Source: Methanohalophilus levihalophilus (GTDB lineage: Archaea > Halobacteriota > Methanosarcinia > Methanosarcinales > Methanosarcinaceae). From it: 64,000 nucleotides of DNA. The position numbers and the translations under genes were made by a program. The notes beneath the pieces were generated by a model that had not been told where the DNA came from, ran no database searches, and worked only from the letters and a program-made list of their open reading frames with translations. Where the stretch lies: the NCBI RefSeq assembly GCF_017874375.1, contig NZ_JAGGLK010000001.1, positions 248,001 to 312,000 on the forward strand. Direction: 5' to 3'. Each line of letters starts with the position of its first letter. Positions within the stretch are counted from its first letter, which is position 1. Positions 7,592 through 15,137 of this stretch are shown piece after piece.

Positions 7592-7716
7592 ACTCCTGCG
7601 GAACCTGCCCCAAAGCCTCCAAGCATGAGGACCACGGCGAAATAAAGCGGAATTGGTGCGAGCTTAAAGACTGCTGGATGTTATCCGACTTCAAGCAGTG
7701 CCAGAACCGGGCATGA
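7588..7716 (+). CDS. Small cysteine-rich protein
   Basis: 42 residues with five cysteines: CGTC near the start, then WCELKDCW and KQCQ. It probably binds zinc. It overlaps the methyltransferase gene by ATGA, and that gene's final codons provide an AGGAGG site. Being so short, it is supported by coupling and composition rather than by family. Confidence 0.5.
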   Translation: MNSCGTCPKASKHEDHGEIKRNWCELKDCWMLSDFKQCQNRA

Positions 7717-7756
7717 ATCACCCCTTTAATTTTTTTCTAATGCATAAATTTGGGGT

Positions 7757-7764
7757 GGTTATAT
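7757..7764 (+). promoter_or_regulatory. Possible TATA box for the Rep gene
   Basis: TTATATAG, preceded by a GGGGTGG string, lies about 75 bases before the Rep start. It is the only TATA-like element in the 120-base gap between 7716 and 7838. Confidence 0.35.
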
Positions 7765-7837
7765 AGCCAGATTCACCGACCATACGATAAAGCGTATAGC
7801 AACACTTTGCAGGGAAACAGCGCAACCTCTGCCGATA

Positions 7838-9490
7838 GTGGCCCAACGCTTGAAGCCTTCCGGCATCGGTTATTATCAAATCTACAGATTCCTAAGAACC
7901 GAAAGAGGCCAATCTCTCTTTGTCACAAAAAAGGATGATGGACTTCTGATGATCAGAACCCGGCCGGAGGCCTTAGACTTGATACCCCGCAAAGCGGGGG
8001 ATACGCAAATTTCAAACACACTGCAAAACGATGAAGAAATCGATAGCAGGAGAGAAAAGGCAATATCTGACCGTTTGGCAAAAATGCGCAAAAGGATCCA
8101 GCCTGAAGACATCGACTTAAGAAAATTCATAATCAAGTTAGAAAAGAGCCTCGAAACTCTCTCTGATGAATTCGCGCTCGCAGAAATCGAAGAAAAAGAA
8201 AGGGAGTTAAAAATCCCTCTCAAGGAGATCTATGATCTGCAAAGCCGGACATTCGACTTAAACGCAATCGAGAAACCAACAACAGAAGAAGCAAAGGAAA
8301 TAATTAAAGATCTCGAAAAGCGCATAAAGGGAATGAGCTTTTACCATGCCATAAAAGCAATAGAAGACACAGAGCAAATTCTAGGGATTGCTTCAAAGCA
8401 CAAATACGGGAAGACGGGCCCGGAGCGTTATCAAGCAATCGGCTACACCCTTGATAATATCGACATAAGACCCGTTCAGAAAAAGATCGGAAAATTGTTT
8501 GATGAATATTTGGGGAGGACTGAAGGGGCTCAGATCCTGCTGCAACCCGATCCGGTTCAAGATCTATACGGTCCATGTATTGAACTTGATTATAAAACCC
8601 GGTTCACTGATGAAAGCCGGAAAAAACAGGAAATCGCAAAATATCTTAAGATATGGGAACAGGCCGAGCAAACCGAAAGCTGGAACAATGCGGTACTTCT
8701 CACCCTCACAACAGACCCAAAAAGACAGCCTAACCTCTGGGTAGCCAATAAGAAAATATCCAAGAACTTTAACCGCTTCATATCGTTTTTAACTCGAAGG
8801 CTCCAAGCCAAGAGAGCAAAGCGGGAAGGTGTACCCGTCAGGGAGATCCCGGCAAACAGGCCACCTTACTTATGTGTCTATGAGTTCCAACAAAACGGAC
8901 GGCTGCACCTGCATATAGTATTTTTTGGAATCTCCTATCTAATCAAAAAACAGGAAATGATCGACCTCTGGAAAAAATACGCACAGGGGGAAATAGTCGA
9001 TTTTAAAAAGCTCCGGTATGACAAAAGCTCCGGCTCTTTTGAATGGCAGGGATCAAGACCTACTGACTGCAAGCAGGGAGAAAAGCCGCACACCTACCTT
9101 AAAAAATACGTTATCAAAAACCTATACGATGAATCCGCAAGCGGCCAATACTGGATTTATAATACTCGCTTTTACACCTATTCCCGAAAGTATTTCCTCG
9201 GGCTGACTTTTAAGCGAACATCAAGGGGGCTGTATGTGTTCCTCGGTGTATTCTACGATGGCGCACCCCCCATGATGGCAAGCCGACCCGGTCACGTTTT
9301 GGGAAAGGGGTATCCAATACCAGCCCCGCCACCTGATCCAGAACCGCACGTTCAGGTAATGAATGATCTGTGCAAGCGTGGAACCGGGGCGGGATTCCGT
9401 ACAGCCTATGAAATCATAAATGTCCAATTGCGACAAGAAACGGACAGATTAAATAATATTGGAGGGAAGTGTAATTATGAACCGAACTGA
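7838..9490 (+). CDS. rep: HUH-family rolling-circle replication initiator (Rep)
   Basis: 550 residues. The C-terminal half contains the three motifs of HUH endonucleases: motif 1 VLLTLTTDP (about residues 287-295), motif 2 with two metal-binding histidines RLHLHIVFFG (H357 and H359), and motif 3 YLKKYVIK (Y420, Y424, K427). Y424 with K427 fits the YxxK pattern; Y420 could be a second nucleophile. The first 200 residues are charged and helical. The protein should nick the origin strand and stay linked through a tyrosine to start rolling-circle replication of the excised circle. GTG 7838 is used; the frame is open back to 7745 but offers no ATG. The 3' end overlaps the next gene. Unusually long for a plasmid Rep. 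Confidence 0.85.
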   Translation: MAQRLKPSGIGYYQIYRFLRTERGQSLFVTKKDDGLLMIRTRPEALDLIPRKAGDTQISNTLQNDEEIDSRREKAISDRLAKMRKRIQPEDIDLRKFIIKLEKSLETLSDEFALAEIEEKERELKIPLKEIYDLQSRTFDLNAIEKPTTEEAKEIIKDLEKRIKGMSFYHAIKAIEDTEQILGIASKHKYGKTGPERYQAIGYTLDNIDIRPVQKKIGKLFDEYLGRTEGAQILLQPDPVQDLYGPCIELDYKTRFTDESRKKQEIAKYLKIWEQAEQTESWNNAVLLTLTTDPKRQPNLWVANKKISKNFNRFISFLTRRLQAKRAKREGVPVREIPANRPPYLCVYEFQQNGRLHLHIVFFGISYLIKKQEMIDLWKKYAQGEIVDFKKLRYDKSSGSFEWQGSRPTDCKQGEKPHTYLKKYVIKNLYDESASGQYWIYNTRFYTYSRKYFLGLTFKRTSRGLYVFLGVFYDGAPPMMASRPGHVLGKGYPIPAPPPDPEPHVQVMNDLCKRGTGAGFRTAYEIINVQLRQETDRLNNIGGKCNYEPN

Positions 9491-10136
9491 AGCTCAATTA
9501 ATTGTTGCTGCTACTCAAAAAGAGGAAGATCCTTTTATTCGGGATCGAAATCACCTTTTTCTCTCTCTTTTGTGGATCACTGCTGGAAGGTTAAGCGAAG
9601 TTCTTAAAATTGCGGATAGTGACATTGAAAATTCCAAAATAACAATTCATGCTGCTCCTGGAAAAGGAATAGATAGGGTTTTGGATATTGGGTCAGATGC
9701 TAGCAAGGTTCATGAATATATAGAAAACTGGAACCTTCGCGGCTATTTGTTTGAAAGCATTGATCGCAATAGTGTAAGGAACATGATTGCGAAATATTGC
9801 AAAGATGTAGGGTTAGAGCCTGTTAATCCTCATGATTTTAGAAATGGCAGAGCTAAAGAGTTAATGGATGGTGGAGCATCATCTGAATCTATCAAAGGGA
9901 TTTTGGGTCATACGGGAATCCAAGAACGTATCCCTTCTCACAACTTCAGACATGCGGATGGTGTTGGTGATTCTGACTCTGGTAAGAATGTTTTGAGCCG
10001 TGAACAAGTTGACAAATTACTAAAAATACCAAAATCTGATTTTGAACAGCGAGTTATGGTTTTGATGCTGGATCATGGTTATACTCGTGATAAAGCAGTT
10101 CAGGTTCTTAAAGACACTGAGAAGCTTTTCAAGTGA
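9477..10136 (+). CDS. Tyrosine-recombinase-like protein lacking an evident nucleophile
   Basis: 219 residues consisting of a recombinase catalytic domain with no N-terminal core-binding domain. Visible: first arginine in TAGRLSEVLKI, lysine in APGKGIDRVL, the HxxR box in NPHDFRNGRAKEL, and the GH of ILGHTGIQ. After GHTG a tyrosine is expected about 8-10 residues on, but the sequence reads IQERIPSHNFRHADG. A C-terminal helical extension (LSREQVDKLLKIPKSDFEQR) follows. It is either catalytically dead and regulatory, or uses a displaced tyrosine. The true integrase is the separate gene at 24062. ATG 9477 has GGAGG 11 bases upstream and lies inside the end of rep. Confidence 0.75.
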   Translation: MNRTEAQLIVAATQKEEDPFIRDRNHLFLSLLWITAGRLSEVLKIADSDIENSKITIHAAPGKGIDRVLDIGSDASKVHEYIENWNLRGYLFESIDRNSVRNMIAKYCKDVGLEPVNPHDFRNGRAKELMDGGASSESIKGILGHTGIQERIPSHNFRHADGVGDSDSGKNVLSREQVDKLLKIPKSDFEQRVMVLMLDHGYTRDKAVQVLKDTEKLFK

Positions 10137-10210
10137 CCTCATCCCTACTCTTTCATGGTGGGAACCTGTAACCGAATCCGACAACAAAAGGACAACAGGA
10201 GGACAAAATA

Positions 10211-10357
10211 ATGAATTGCAAAGTATGTGATGAGGAAATAGACGAATGTGCAGGGCTCTACCTCATAGGTGGGGATCTCTGTGATGAACACTACTGGCAG
10301 GAAAATCAGGATTCTCCGTTTTTCCCACTTTCAGGTTTCGACAATAGGAGGACGTGA
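10211..10357 (+). CDS. Small zinc-finger-like protein
   Basis: 48 residues beginning MNCKVCDEEIDECAG, with CxxC then C and CDEH later, a likely zinc site. It is preceded by connector copy 1 and a strong AGGAGG site. Its last codons contain connector copy 2, which carries the ribosome-binding site for the next gene. Confidence 0.5.
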   Translation: MNCKVCDEEIDECAGLYLIGGDLCDEHYWQENQDSPFFPLSGFDNRRT

Positions 10358-10361
10358 AACG

Positions 10362-10712
10362 ATGGAAGTAACTGCACTTAAAGTGGAAAATGTTGATTTT
10401 GACGAAATCGCTGCTGAAATTCATGCAGAATAGGAAGAACAGGATAGAGAAGACGCTGCGATATTGGAAAAAGTAAAAATTAAGGTGTCAAGTGAATTTT
10501 ACGAGTACATTTTGTATGAATTGGAAGAATCAGACAAATGGTCAAATCTTACAATTGTAGAATTGCCAATCGGAGATTTACAAAGCAGTCCAGATGATGC
10601 TTACAGTTTGTATGTAGATCAGCATTGTGGGGCGTGTGGGGATGATTTTTACGGTACTGTTTGCATGTCACTACCATGCAAGAAATACTTGCTGTGGTCA
10701 TTCCAGATGTAA
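10362..10712 (+). CDS. Small acidic protein with in-frame TAG (possible pyrrolysine)
   Basis: From ATG 10362, with AGGAGG 10 bases upstream, the frame reads 23 codons (MEVTALKVENVDFDEIAAEI..) to TAG at 10431-10433 and continues without another stop to TAA at 10710. Read through, it gives 116 residues. The downstream part holds a CGAC pair and two more cysteines (VDQHCGACGDDFYGTVC, then C in LPCKK). The part after the TAG has only a TTG at 10464 without a ribosome-binding site, so independent translation is unlikely. Two explanations remain: UAG decoded as pyrrolysine at residue 24, or a recent nonsense mutation. Acidic composition is continuous on both sides of the TAG, which favours one reading frame. 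Function unknown. Confidence 0.5.
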
Positions 10713-10756
10713 CCGAATCCCCCTAAAATAGGAAATCAACAACAAGAGATGTTAAA

Positions 10757-10975
10757 ATGTTAAATGTTGAAAGCTTTTGGTTTGGTCTATCTTTTATGTT
10801 AATGATTGCAGGATTAGCCAGAACTCTTATAGTCTTTGACCGTTTGGCAATTGTACTTTCATTGTTGGGAGCTGCTATGTTTGCTATTTTAGCAGTCTTT
10901 AGCAGATCTAAAAGTTGTAATGAAGAGATTGCATATTGTGATGAATGTTCTACATTTTACAATGCAAGGAAGTAA
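10757..10975 (+). CDS. Small two-helix membrane protein
   Basis: 72 residues. Two hydrophobic helices (about residues 8-25 and 32-50) are followed by a cytoplasmic tail with CNEEIAYCDEC, a possible metal site. Connector copy 3 precedes it and copy 4 starts on its stop codon. No family is recognised. Confidence 0.5.
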   Translation: MLNVESFWFGLSFMLMIAGLARTLIVFDRLAIVLSLLGAAMFAILAVFSRSKSCNEEIAYCDECSTFYNARK

Positions 10976-11011
10976 CCGAATCCGACAAAATAAGGACACA
11001 GGAGTGATACC

Positions 11012-11215
11012 ATGGGAGATTTTGCGGACTTTGATATAACCATCATCTTAGAAGATCGAACTGAGACTGATAAGAAAATTGCAAAGGGTGTTTATTATGT
11101 CGATATTCCTGATGACGTATCTCTGGAAGACGCAGCAGATGGCATTCAAACACTTTTAGATCGGGTTGATCTTGAAACATGGTTCAATGAAAAGAAGCTG
11201 AAAAGGCAGTCATAA
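11012..11215 (+). CDS. Small acidic hypothetical protein
   Basis: 67 residues, strongly acidic (MGDFADFDITIILEDRTETD) with a basic end (KKLKRQS). Predicted alpha/beta. Preceded by connector copy 4 with AGGAG 11 bases before the ATG. No family recognised; acidic mini-proteins in viruses often mimic DNA or inhibit host enzymes, but nothing specific supports that here. Confidence 0.5.
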   Translation: MGDFADFDITIILEDRTETDKKIAKGVYYVDIPDDVSLEDAADGIQTLLDRVDLETWFNEKKLKRQS

Positions 11216-11237
11216 ATCGACAATAGGAGGACAGATC

Positions 11238-11444
11238 ATGATTGATGTTAAAAATATTGTTTTATTTCAAATCCCATTAGATCCCCATTGTTCAAAATGT
11301 GGAAAGCGTGAAGAGATCGGGATGTATTATTCCACAGATGGAAAATATTGTGAAGAGAACCACACCAGAAGACTTCACATGTGTAACAATTGCTTGACAA
11401 CAGAATTATCCAAATTCGACAATAAGAGGTCAAACCATGAGTGA
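11238..11444 (+). CDS. Small zinc-binding protein
   Basis: 68 residues with CSKC (about residue 18), then C at 37 and CNNC near 52, a pattern for one or two zinc sites. Connector copy 5 provides its AGGAGG site; copy 6 lies inside its last codons, and its stop overlaps the next gene by 8 bases. Confidence 0.55.
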   Translation: MIDVKNIVLFQIPLDPHCSKCGKREEIGMYYSTDGKYCEENHTRRLHMCNNCLTTELSKFDNKRSNHE

Positions 11445-11694
11445 AACCGTGAAGACACTAAGACCAGATTTCGATTTAAGATACATTGACAATGGTCAAC
11501 TTGCAGACACCATGAGAGATCTCTGCGAAAGTTATGATCAATGTTATCATGAAATGTCTACGGCTACCGGGACAGTCTGGGAGAGTATAGAACGGGTTGC
11601 AAAGGAAATTGTGAGAAGAACCGAACCCGATTATGTAAACGAATTGGAAAAGCTAACCGAATCCGACAAGAAAAGGAAGTCGTCACGGGATTGA
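11437..11694 (+). CDS. Small helical hypothetical protein
   Basis: 85 residues, helical and charged (LADTMRDLCESYDQCYHEMS), ending in a basic tail KKRKSSRD. AAGAGGT from connector copy 6 is the ribosome-binding site. Connector copy 7 lies inside its 3' coding part, encoding LTESDKKRKS. No family recognised. Confidence 0.5.
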   Translation: MSETVKTLRPDFDLRYIDNGQLADTMRDLCESYDQCYHEMSTATGTVWESIERVAKEIVRRTEPDYVNELEKLTESDKKRKSSRD

Positions 11695-11744
11695 ATCAGA
11701 GCATATAAAGAGACAGTCAAATTTCGACAAATGAAGGTCAAAAT

Positions 11745-11819
11745 ATGGTACTAATCAAAGTAACAAATTTGATGGGAACAGACAAGCGGAAAATGACCCG
11801 TAGGCGGTACACTCATTAG
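11745..11819 (+). CDS. Very small basic peptide ending in TAG
   Basis: 24 codons (MVLIKVTNLMGTDKRKMTRR..) after connector copy 8 with GAAGGTC 8 bases upstream. It stops at TAG 11817-11819; reading through would add RFRFTRP and then TAA. It is the only reading frame in the window I would end at TAG, so either it is not a gene or the TAG is read. Low confidence because of size. Confidence 0.25.
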   Translation: MVLIKVTNLMGTDKRKMTRRRYTH

Positions 11820-12115
11820 AGGTTCCGATTTACGAGACCTTAAACCCCTAATTACGGACATAAAAACAGTGTGTCCAACGACATACCAGAAAAACGGCCT
11901 TTTCTTTATATACAAAATCTATTTTTTCGATACTAAAAGAAGACGTGGACCTATTTGTCCGCGCAAGGTGCAGAATCGGACAGTTTGATCCCCTCTTCCT
12001 TCCTGCCAACTCTGCGTTTTCCCCCTGAACTTTCGGCGAATCCCGGCAGATCTCCCCAGTCGTAAAGGTTCATCAGTTGCCAGAGGGGGGCGGTTTTTGC
12101 TTAGCTTATATAGTA
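11820..12115. other. Gene-free junction between left block and ATPase operon
   Basis: No reading frame is convincing. A GGACA/TGTCC hairpin near 11858-11878, a TTTATATAC box near 11904 and C-rich tracts around 11990-12060 are visible. It is the convergence point of the two operons and is one possible place for a rolling-circle nick site or a terminator, but no nick site can be named. Confidence 0.35.
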
Positions 12116-12946
12116 TTAAATATTAACTTCCGCCTCTGCCGTTTCTTTCATCCAATCCCGCATTTGTCTCTGTGAGACTCCTGTGATAGTCTCCAACTCT
12201 CCCCATTGAAAATGCTCCTTCACCAAAGGAAGCACCTTAATAAGACAATTGCTTTGATTGGTAAGCTTGCGTAGTCTGTTCCCGTCAGCATGATCCTTAA
12301 TCCCTGATAGTTCCTTTTGTGTATCTTGATAAAACTTGTTGGCGTATATCTCTTTCATTGATACGTACTTATCCCACAAATCAAGCGGCGGGAATGGCAC
12401 GTATAACGGATCTACATTGTAATGGTTCCCATTATCAAACAAAACAAAAGGCTCCAATTTAGTCATATCAAAAACAGCATTATGGCGAATCTTCCAGTAC
12501 TTACAGACTCCTAAATTATGCTCATAATCAATTGTCTTTGTTTCAATAACGGCATGCATCAAGTTCTTAACTTGCTTGTCAATAAACGACATCGAAGGGA
12601 CTGTAAAAATAACACATAAATTTAAGTGCCTGAACAACTGGGCTACATATCCTATCAACTTATTTTGTACTCTCATCCATTCACGGGCCGGAATCCCTAC
12701 CCCCGCTTCATCAAAAATAATAGCCTGCCCCTTCTTCATCTTCGGGATCAAATCCATAAACTCTTTTGGAGTAAACACAATCCGGGGATTGGCTTCAAAA
12801 GTAGGATCAACTTTCCGGGCAATCTCTACAGCAGTGGCAGACTTACCCGATCCGGTTTCACCCACAACTACCCCCATAAAATTTTTATCCATATTGTTGA
12901 TCCTATCACGGATAAAATTAGTAACTACATCACAACTTGAAGTCAA
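12116..12946 (-). CDS. P-loop ATPase of the element
   Basis: 276 residues. Walker A GETGSGKS (about residues 26-33), Walker B QAIIFDEAG (about 74-82) and a sensor-like IFTVPS (about 112) place it among HerA/FtsK/Zot-like ATPases common in archaeal viruses and plasmids. Residues 250-270 (WGELETITGVSQRQMRDWM) look like a helix-turn-helix. It could drive DNA packaging or partition, or act in membrane-linked assembly; the fused DNA-binding end favours DNA handling. Third gene of a minus-strand operon behind the AbrB-like regulator, two bases from the upstream gene. Confidence 0.75.
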   Translation of the reverse strand: MTSSCDVVTNFIRDRINNMDKNFMGVVVGETGSGKSATAVEIARKVDPTFEANPRIVFTPKEFMDLIPKMKKGQAIIFDEAGVGIPAREWMRVQNKLIGYVAQLFRHLNLCVIFTVPSMSFIDKQVKNLMHAVIETKTIDYEHNLGVCKYWKIRHNAVFDMTKLEPFVLFDNGNHYNVDPLYVPFPPLDLWDKYVSMKEIYANKFYQDTQKELSGIKDHADGNRLRKLTNQSNCLIKVLPLVKEHFQWGELETITGVSQRQMRDWMKETAEAEVNI

Positions 12947-12947
12947 T

Positions 12948-13328
12948 TTAATACGCCTCCTCTGGTTTCATTCTTCCCATAGAAGCACTCGGTAAAAACC
13001 GTTTTCTGTATGCCAATTTCATTAAAGCTTCGTGTTTCTTTTTCATGTATTCCCGGCTTCTCTGAATATCAAGTGCCTTCTGTTGGTTCGCGGTTTTCCC
13101 TTTAGCTCTCTCCTTACAGATACCTTCTACTTCATCCCTGTAATCCTGATCTTTGTAGGGGTGCATGATAGTATCAAGTTGCTCGACAAGCTCATAAACT
13201 GCCGTCATATTTGAAAAAGCCGAATTTTGAATAATATAAAAATTGATTTGCAGAATTAGATCTTTAAAATCAACTACCTGCTGTTGAGACGGATCAGCAA
13301 AGATTTTACCCGATCCCATCCTCAACAC
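12948..13328 (-). CDS. Helical basic hypothetical protein
   Basis: 126 residues, mostly helical. A hydrophobic-helical first half (VVDFKDLILQINFYIIQNSA) is followed by a lysine/arginine-rich second half (KERAKGKTANQQKALDIQRS). Soluble by composition. Overlaps the upstream regulator by seven bases and is separated by one base from the ATPase, so all three are one transcript. An accessory or DNA-contact subunit of the ATPase is a reasonable guess only. Confidence 0.6.
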   Translation of the reverse strand: MLRMGSGKIFADPSQQQVVDFKDLILQINFYIIQNSAFSNMTAVYELVEQLDTIMHPYKDQDYRDEVEGICKERAKGKTANQQKALDIQRSREYMKKKHEALMKLAYRKRFLPSASMGRMKPEEAY

Positions 13329-13510
13329 CTCTTAACATCAATCGTGGCATTTTTTGAAATTACTAAAGTATTCTCATCTTCTTGAACCACGATCACCTTT
13401 TTCCCCTTCTCTTCAAACCCGGCCGGCAGTGTGATATAGTTAGATGTCCCGATTTTTCCAACAGTCCTTGTATATGTTTTCTCCAAATTTGACATAATTA
13501 CCAATTTCAA
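13322..13510 (-). CDS. AbrB/SpoVT-like small DNA-binding protein
   Basis: 62 residues. The pattern TRTVGKIGTSNYITLPAGFE followed by GKKVIVVQEDENTLVIS is the swapped-hairpin barrel of AbrB/MazE-type proteins, here with the archaeal variant in which a threonine-rich strand begins the motif. Such proteins bind AT-rich operators as dimers. It sits first in its operon, facing the very AT-rich divergent promoter region 13511-13620, which it probably controls. TTG 13510 has GGAGGT 9 bases upstream; ATG 13495 is an in-frame alternative. Confidence 0.7.
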   Translation of the reverse strand: MKLVIMSNLEKTYTRTVGKIGTSNYITLPAGFEEKGKKVIVVQEDENTLVISKNATIDVKRC

Positions 13511-13620
13511 TATAGATTTACCTCCAATATGTAGATATATGCTAATATAGATTAATATATATGATATTTGGGGTATATATATTTTGAATATATATTTTTG
13601 GATGTCAGGAAGTGATTTCC
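13511..13620. promoter_or_regulatory. Divergent promoter between ATPase operon and virion module
   Basis: About 110 bases of nearly pure AT with several TATA-like boxes on both strands (for example GTATATATAT near 13573 and AATATATAT near 13590 on the plus strand). It separates the minus-strand regulator operon from the plus-strand coat gene and is the natural switch point of the element. Confidence 0.6.
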
Positions 13621-13926
13621 ATGAGTAAAGCTAATGAGTTAATTGAGAAACTACGAGAGAAAGAGGACGCACAGGTTGGTGTCGTAGGAGCCATCATCAG
13701 CATTGGTATGATGCTGATTGTAGCCGTTATCCTGTTTGCACAGTTTATGCTGCAAGCCGATACACAGATGTCTACTGTTAACAATACTGCTGCAATGTCA
13801 GCTTATAGTAACGTTCTTTCATCTGTATGGGGGTCTTTGAATCTTGCATCCATGTATCCATGGATTCTTGCAGCTGTGGCCCTTATGGGTGCAGTACTCC
13901 TGATTGGAGCAAGGAATAGGGGCTGA
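13621..13926 (+). CDS. Candidate major coat protein (two hydrophobic helices)
   Basis: 101 residues. A charged N-terminus (MSKANELIEKLREKEDAQ) is followed by a long hydrophobic helix (VGVVGAIISIGMMLIVAVIL), a polar middle (QADTQMSTVNNTAAMS), a second helix (MYPWILAAVALMGAVLLIGA) and a short basic tail NRG. This two-helix plan is that of coat proteins of spindle-shaped archaeal viruses and also resembles small membrane proteins of pleomorphic viruses. It is first in the plus-strand virion block, right behind the divergent promoter, as expected for an abundant structural protein. ATG 13621 with AGGA 10 bases upstream is preferred to GTG 13612. Assignment is by architecture. Confidence 0.55.
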   Translation: MSKANELIEKLREKEDAQVGVVGAIISIGMMLIVAVILFAQFMLQADTQMSTVNNTAAMSAYSNVLSSVWGSLNLASMYPWILAAVALMGAVLLIGARNRG

Positions 13927-13932
13927 TGTCTA

Positions 13933-14256
13933 ATGTACATCACCCTTTTTTACCTCCTCTTTTTATTGGCCTGCTCTTCTTTTTTTGGGTCAATACTTCA
14001 TCCGCAAATAGATTACAAAATGATCTTTTCTGTCCTTTCAATGATTTTATTTGGAGGATTGGCAATAGGATCGTTTTCCCTTGAGTTAATTGATACAGTA
14101 ATTGTCAACAACGAAATTGTTTCACACTCAACTTTTATTTACTCAACTGAATTTGCAATAGTTTCAGTTCTTTTTTGCGTGCTGTCCTTGGTATTTTCAA
14201 TCATCCATTTGGGAGAAATTTTCAAAATGAAACGAGGTATATATAATGAATCCTGA
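13933..14256 (+). CDS. Membrane protein of the virion module
   Basis: 107 residues with three predicted membrane helices (about 3-20, 28-48 and 72-95) and a short charged tail (GEIFKMKRGIYNES). It follows the coat-like gene by six bases and overlaps the next gene by 11 bases. No family recognised. Confidence 0.6.
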   Translation: MYITLFYLLFLLACSSFFGSILHPQIDYKMIFSVLSMILFGGLAIGSFSLELIDTVIVNNEIVSHSTFIYSTEFAIVSVLFCVLSLVFSIIHLGEIFKMKRGIYNES

Positions 14257-14677
14257 AATATCCACAGGTCCCGAAACTCCTCCGGCTGCCTATACGGGGA
14301 ATATAGCCGAATTAATAGGAACTCCCGGAGATGTTGAGTATGCAGCACAAAATACTTTTTTTCCGTTTCTCGGAAAAATAATGCAACTTTCTAACCTTGG
14401 CGAAAACGAGATCCTTGATATACTAGATGATTATGAAATTGCTTGTATTGAAGCCATTAACCACAAAAAGCGCTATGAAATTGATGCAGATTATTCCCGC
14501 GCAAAAATTATTCAAGTAAGATCTCACCTTTCCGCCGCTCTTTCACTCTCAAAGGGCGGATTTGCAGTAAAGCAACTAACATCAGTTCATAAGCACATAT
14601 CTTATGAAGACGGTCAGAAAAACGGCAAGCTTGGACTGATGGGAGGGATTTTAAACAGGGGGCCAAACAATGGATAA
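14246..14677 (+). CDS. Soluble helical protein of the virion module
   Basis: 143 residues without membrane segments. A Pro-rich start (TGPETPPAAYTGN) is followed by helical segments (NEILDILDDYEIACIEAIN) and a Gly-rich end (LMGGILNRGPNNG). It lies between membrane-protein genes and overlaps both neighbours, so it is probably a peripheral component of the same assembly. Ribosome-binding site: GAGG in the preceding gene. No family recognised. Confidence 0.6.
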   Translation: MNPEISTGPETPPAAYTGNIAELIGTPGDVEYAAQNTFFPFLGKIMQLSNLGENEILDILDDYEIACIEAINHKKRYEIDADYSRAKIIQVRSHLSAALSLSKGGFAVKQLTSVHKHISYEDGQKNGKLGLMGGILNRGPNNG

Positions 14678-15137
14678 TGCATTTGCTCTTTTCTTAGCAG
14701 TTCTGTTCATTGCCACAATATCAACAGGCATACTTGTATTGATATGGTACTGGAATCCCTACGCCATAAAATTAGCACTTTGGAAAAAGATCGTGTGGGT
14801 TGTAGAATCAGATGGTACTCTAAGGCCAGTAAAAGCAAATTTGGAGGCTCTGGCATACAGAACCGAGAAACACGGGTATTTTGAATTTGAACAGGAAGAC
14901 GTTGTTTACTATGCCAAAAAACCCGGAATAATTGTGTATGGCCCATATTCCAAAGCCATAAGGCCCCCAGTGGTCCCAATTTTACAGAAACTAAAAAACA
15001 AAGGCGTTGAACGATACGATCAACTCATGGCAATTCTGCAAGCGCAGGAAATTACCAAAAAAGACTATGACAAACTTCTAAAAGAACAGCAGGAAAAAGC
15101 ACCACAGGGGGTTAAAAATGAGCCTAGCGGTAACTGA
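14670..15137 (+). CDS. Membrane-anchored protein with cytoplasmic domain
   Basis: 155 residues. One N-terminal helix (AVLFIATISTGILVLIWYWN, about 9-29), then a basic segment IKLALWKKIVWVV and a soluble alpha/beta domain (residues 45-110) rich in tyrosines, ending in a lysine-rich coiled tail. The positive residues after the helix suggest the domain is inside the membrane, which would place it in the virion lumen. Overlaps both neighbouring genes. No family recognised. Confidence 0.6.
   Translation: MDNAFALFLAVLFIATISTGILVLIWYWNPYAIKLALWKKIVWVVESDGTLRPVKANLEALAYRTEKHGYFEFEQEDVVYYAKKPGIIVYGPYSKAIRPPVVPILQKLKNKGVERYDQLMAILQAQEITKKDYDKLLKEQQEKAPQGVKNEPSGN

Larger units (their letters stand above)
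10174..11740 (+). repeat. Repeated connector motif before small genes (8 copies)
   Basis: A motif of the form (TAACCGAA)TYCGACAAnAnRAGG recurs in the spacers: about 10170-10192, 10337-10353, 10711-10733 (degenerate), 10974-10995, 11216-11232, 11414-11431, 11654-11679 and 11722-11740. Several copies begin on the stop codon of the upstream gene (TAACCGAATCC) and most end in the ribosome-binding site of the next. Sequences between the copies are unrelated. It looks like a standard joint between gene cassettes or a shared translation-control element. Confidence 0.7.

Noticed and set aside
7750-7938. Open frame of 62 codons overlapping the Rep start
   Set aside because: Different frame from Rep, composition of a shadow frame, no family features.
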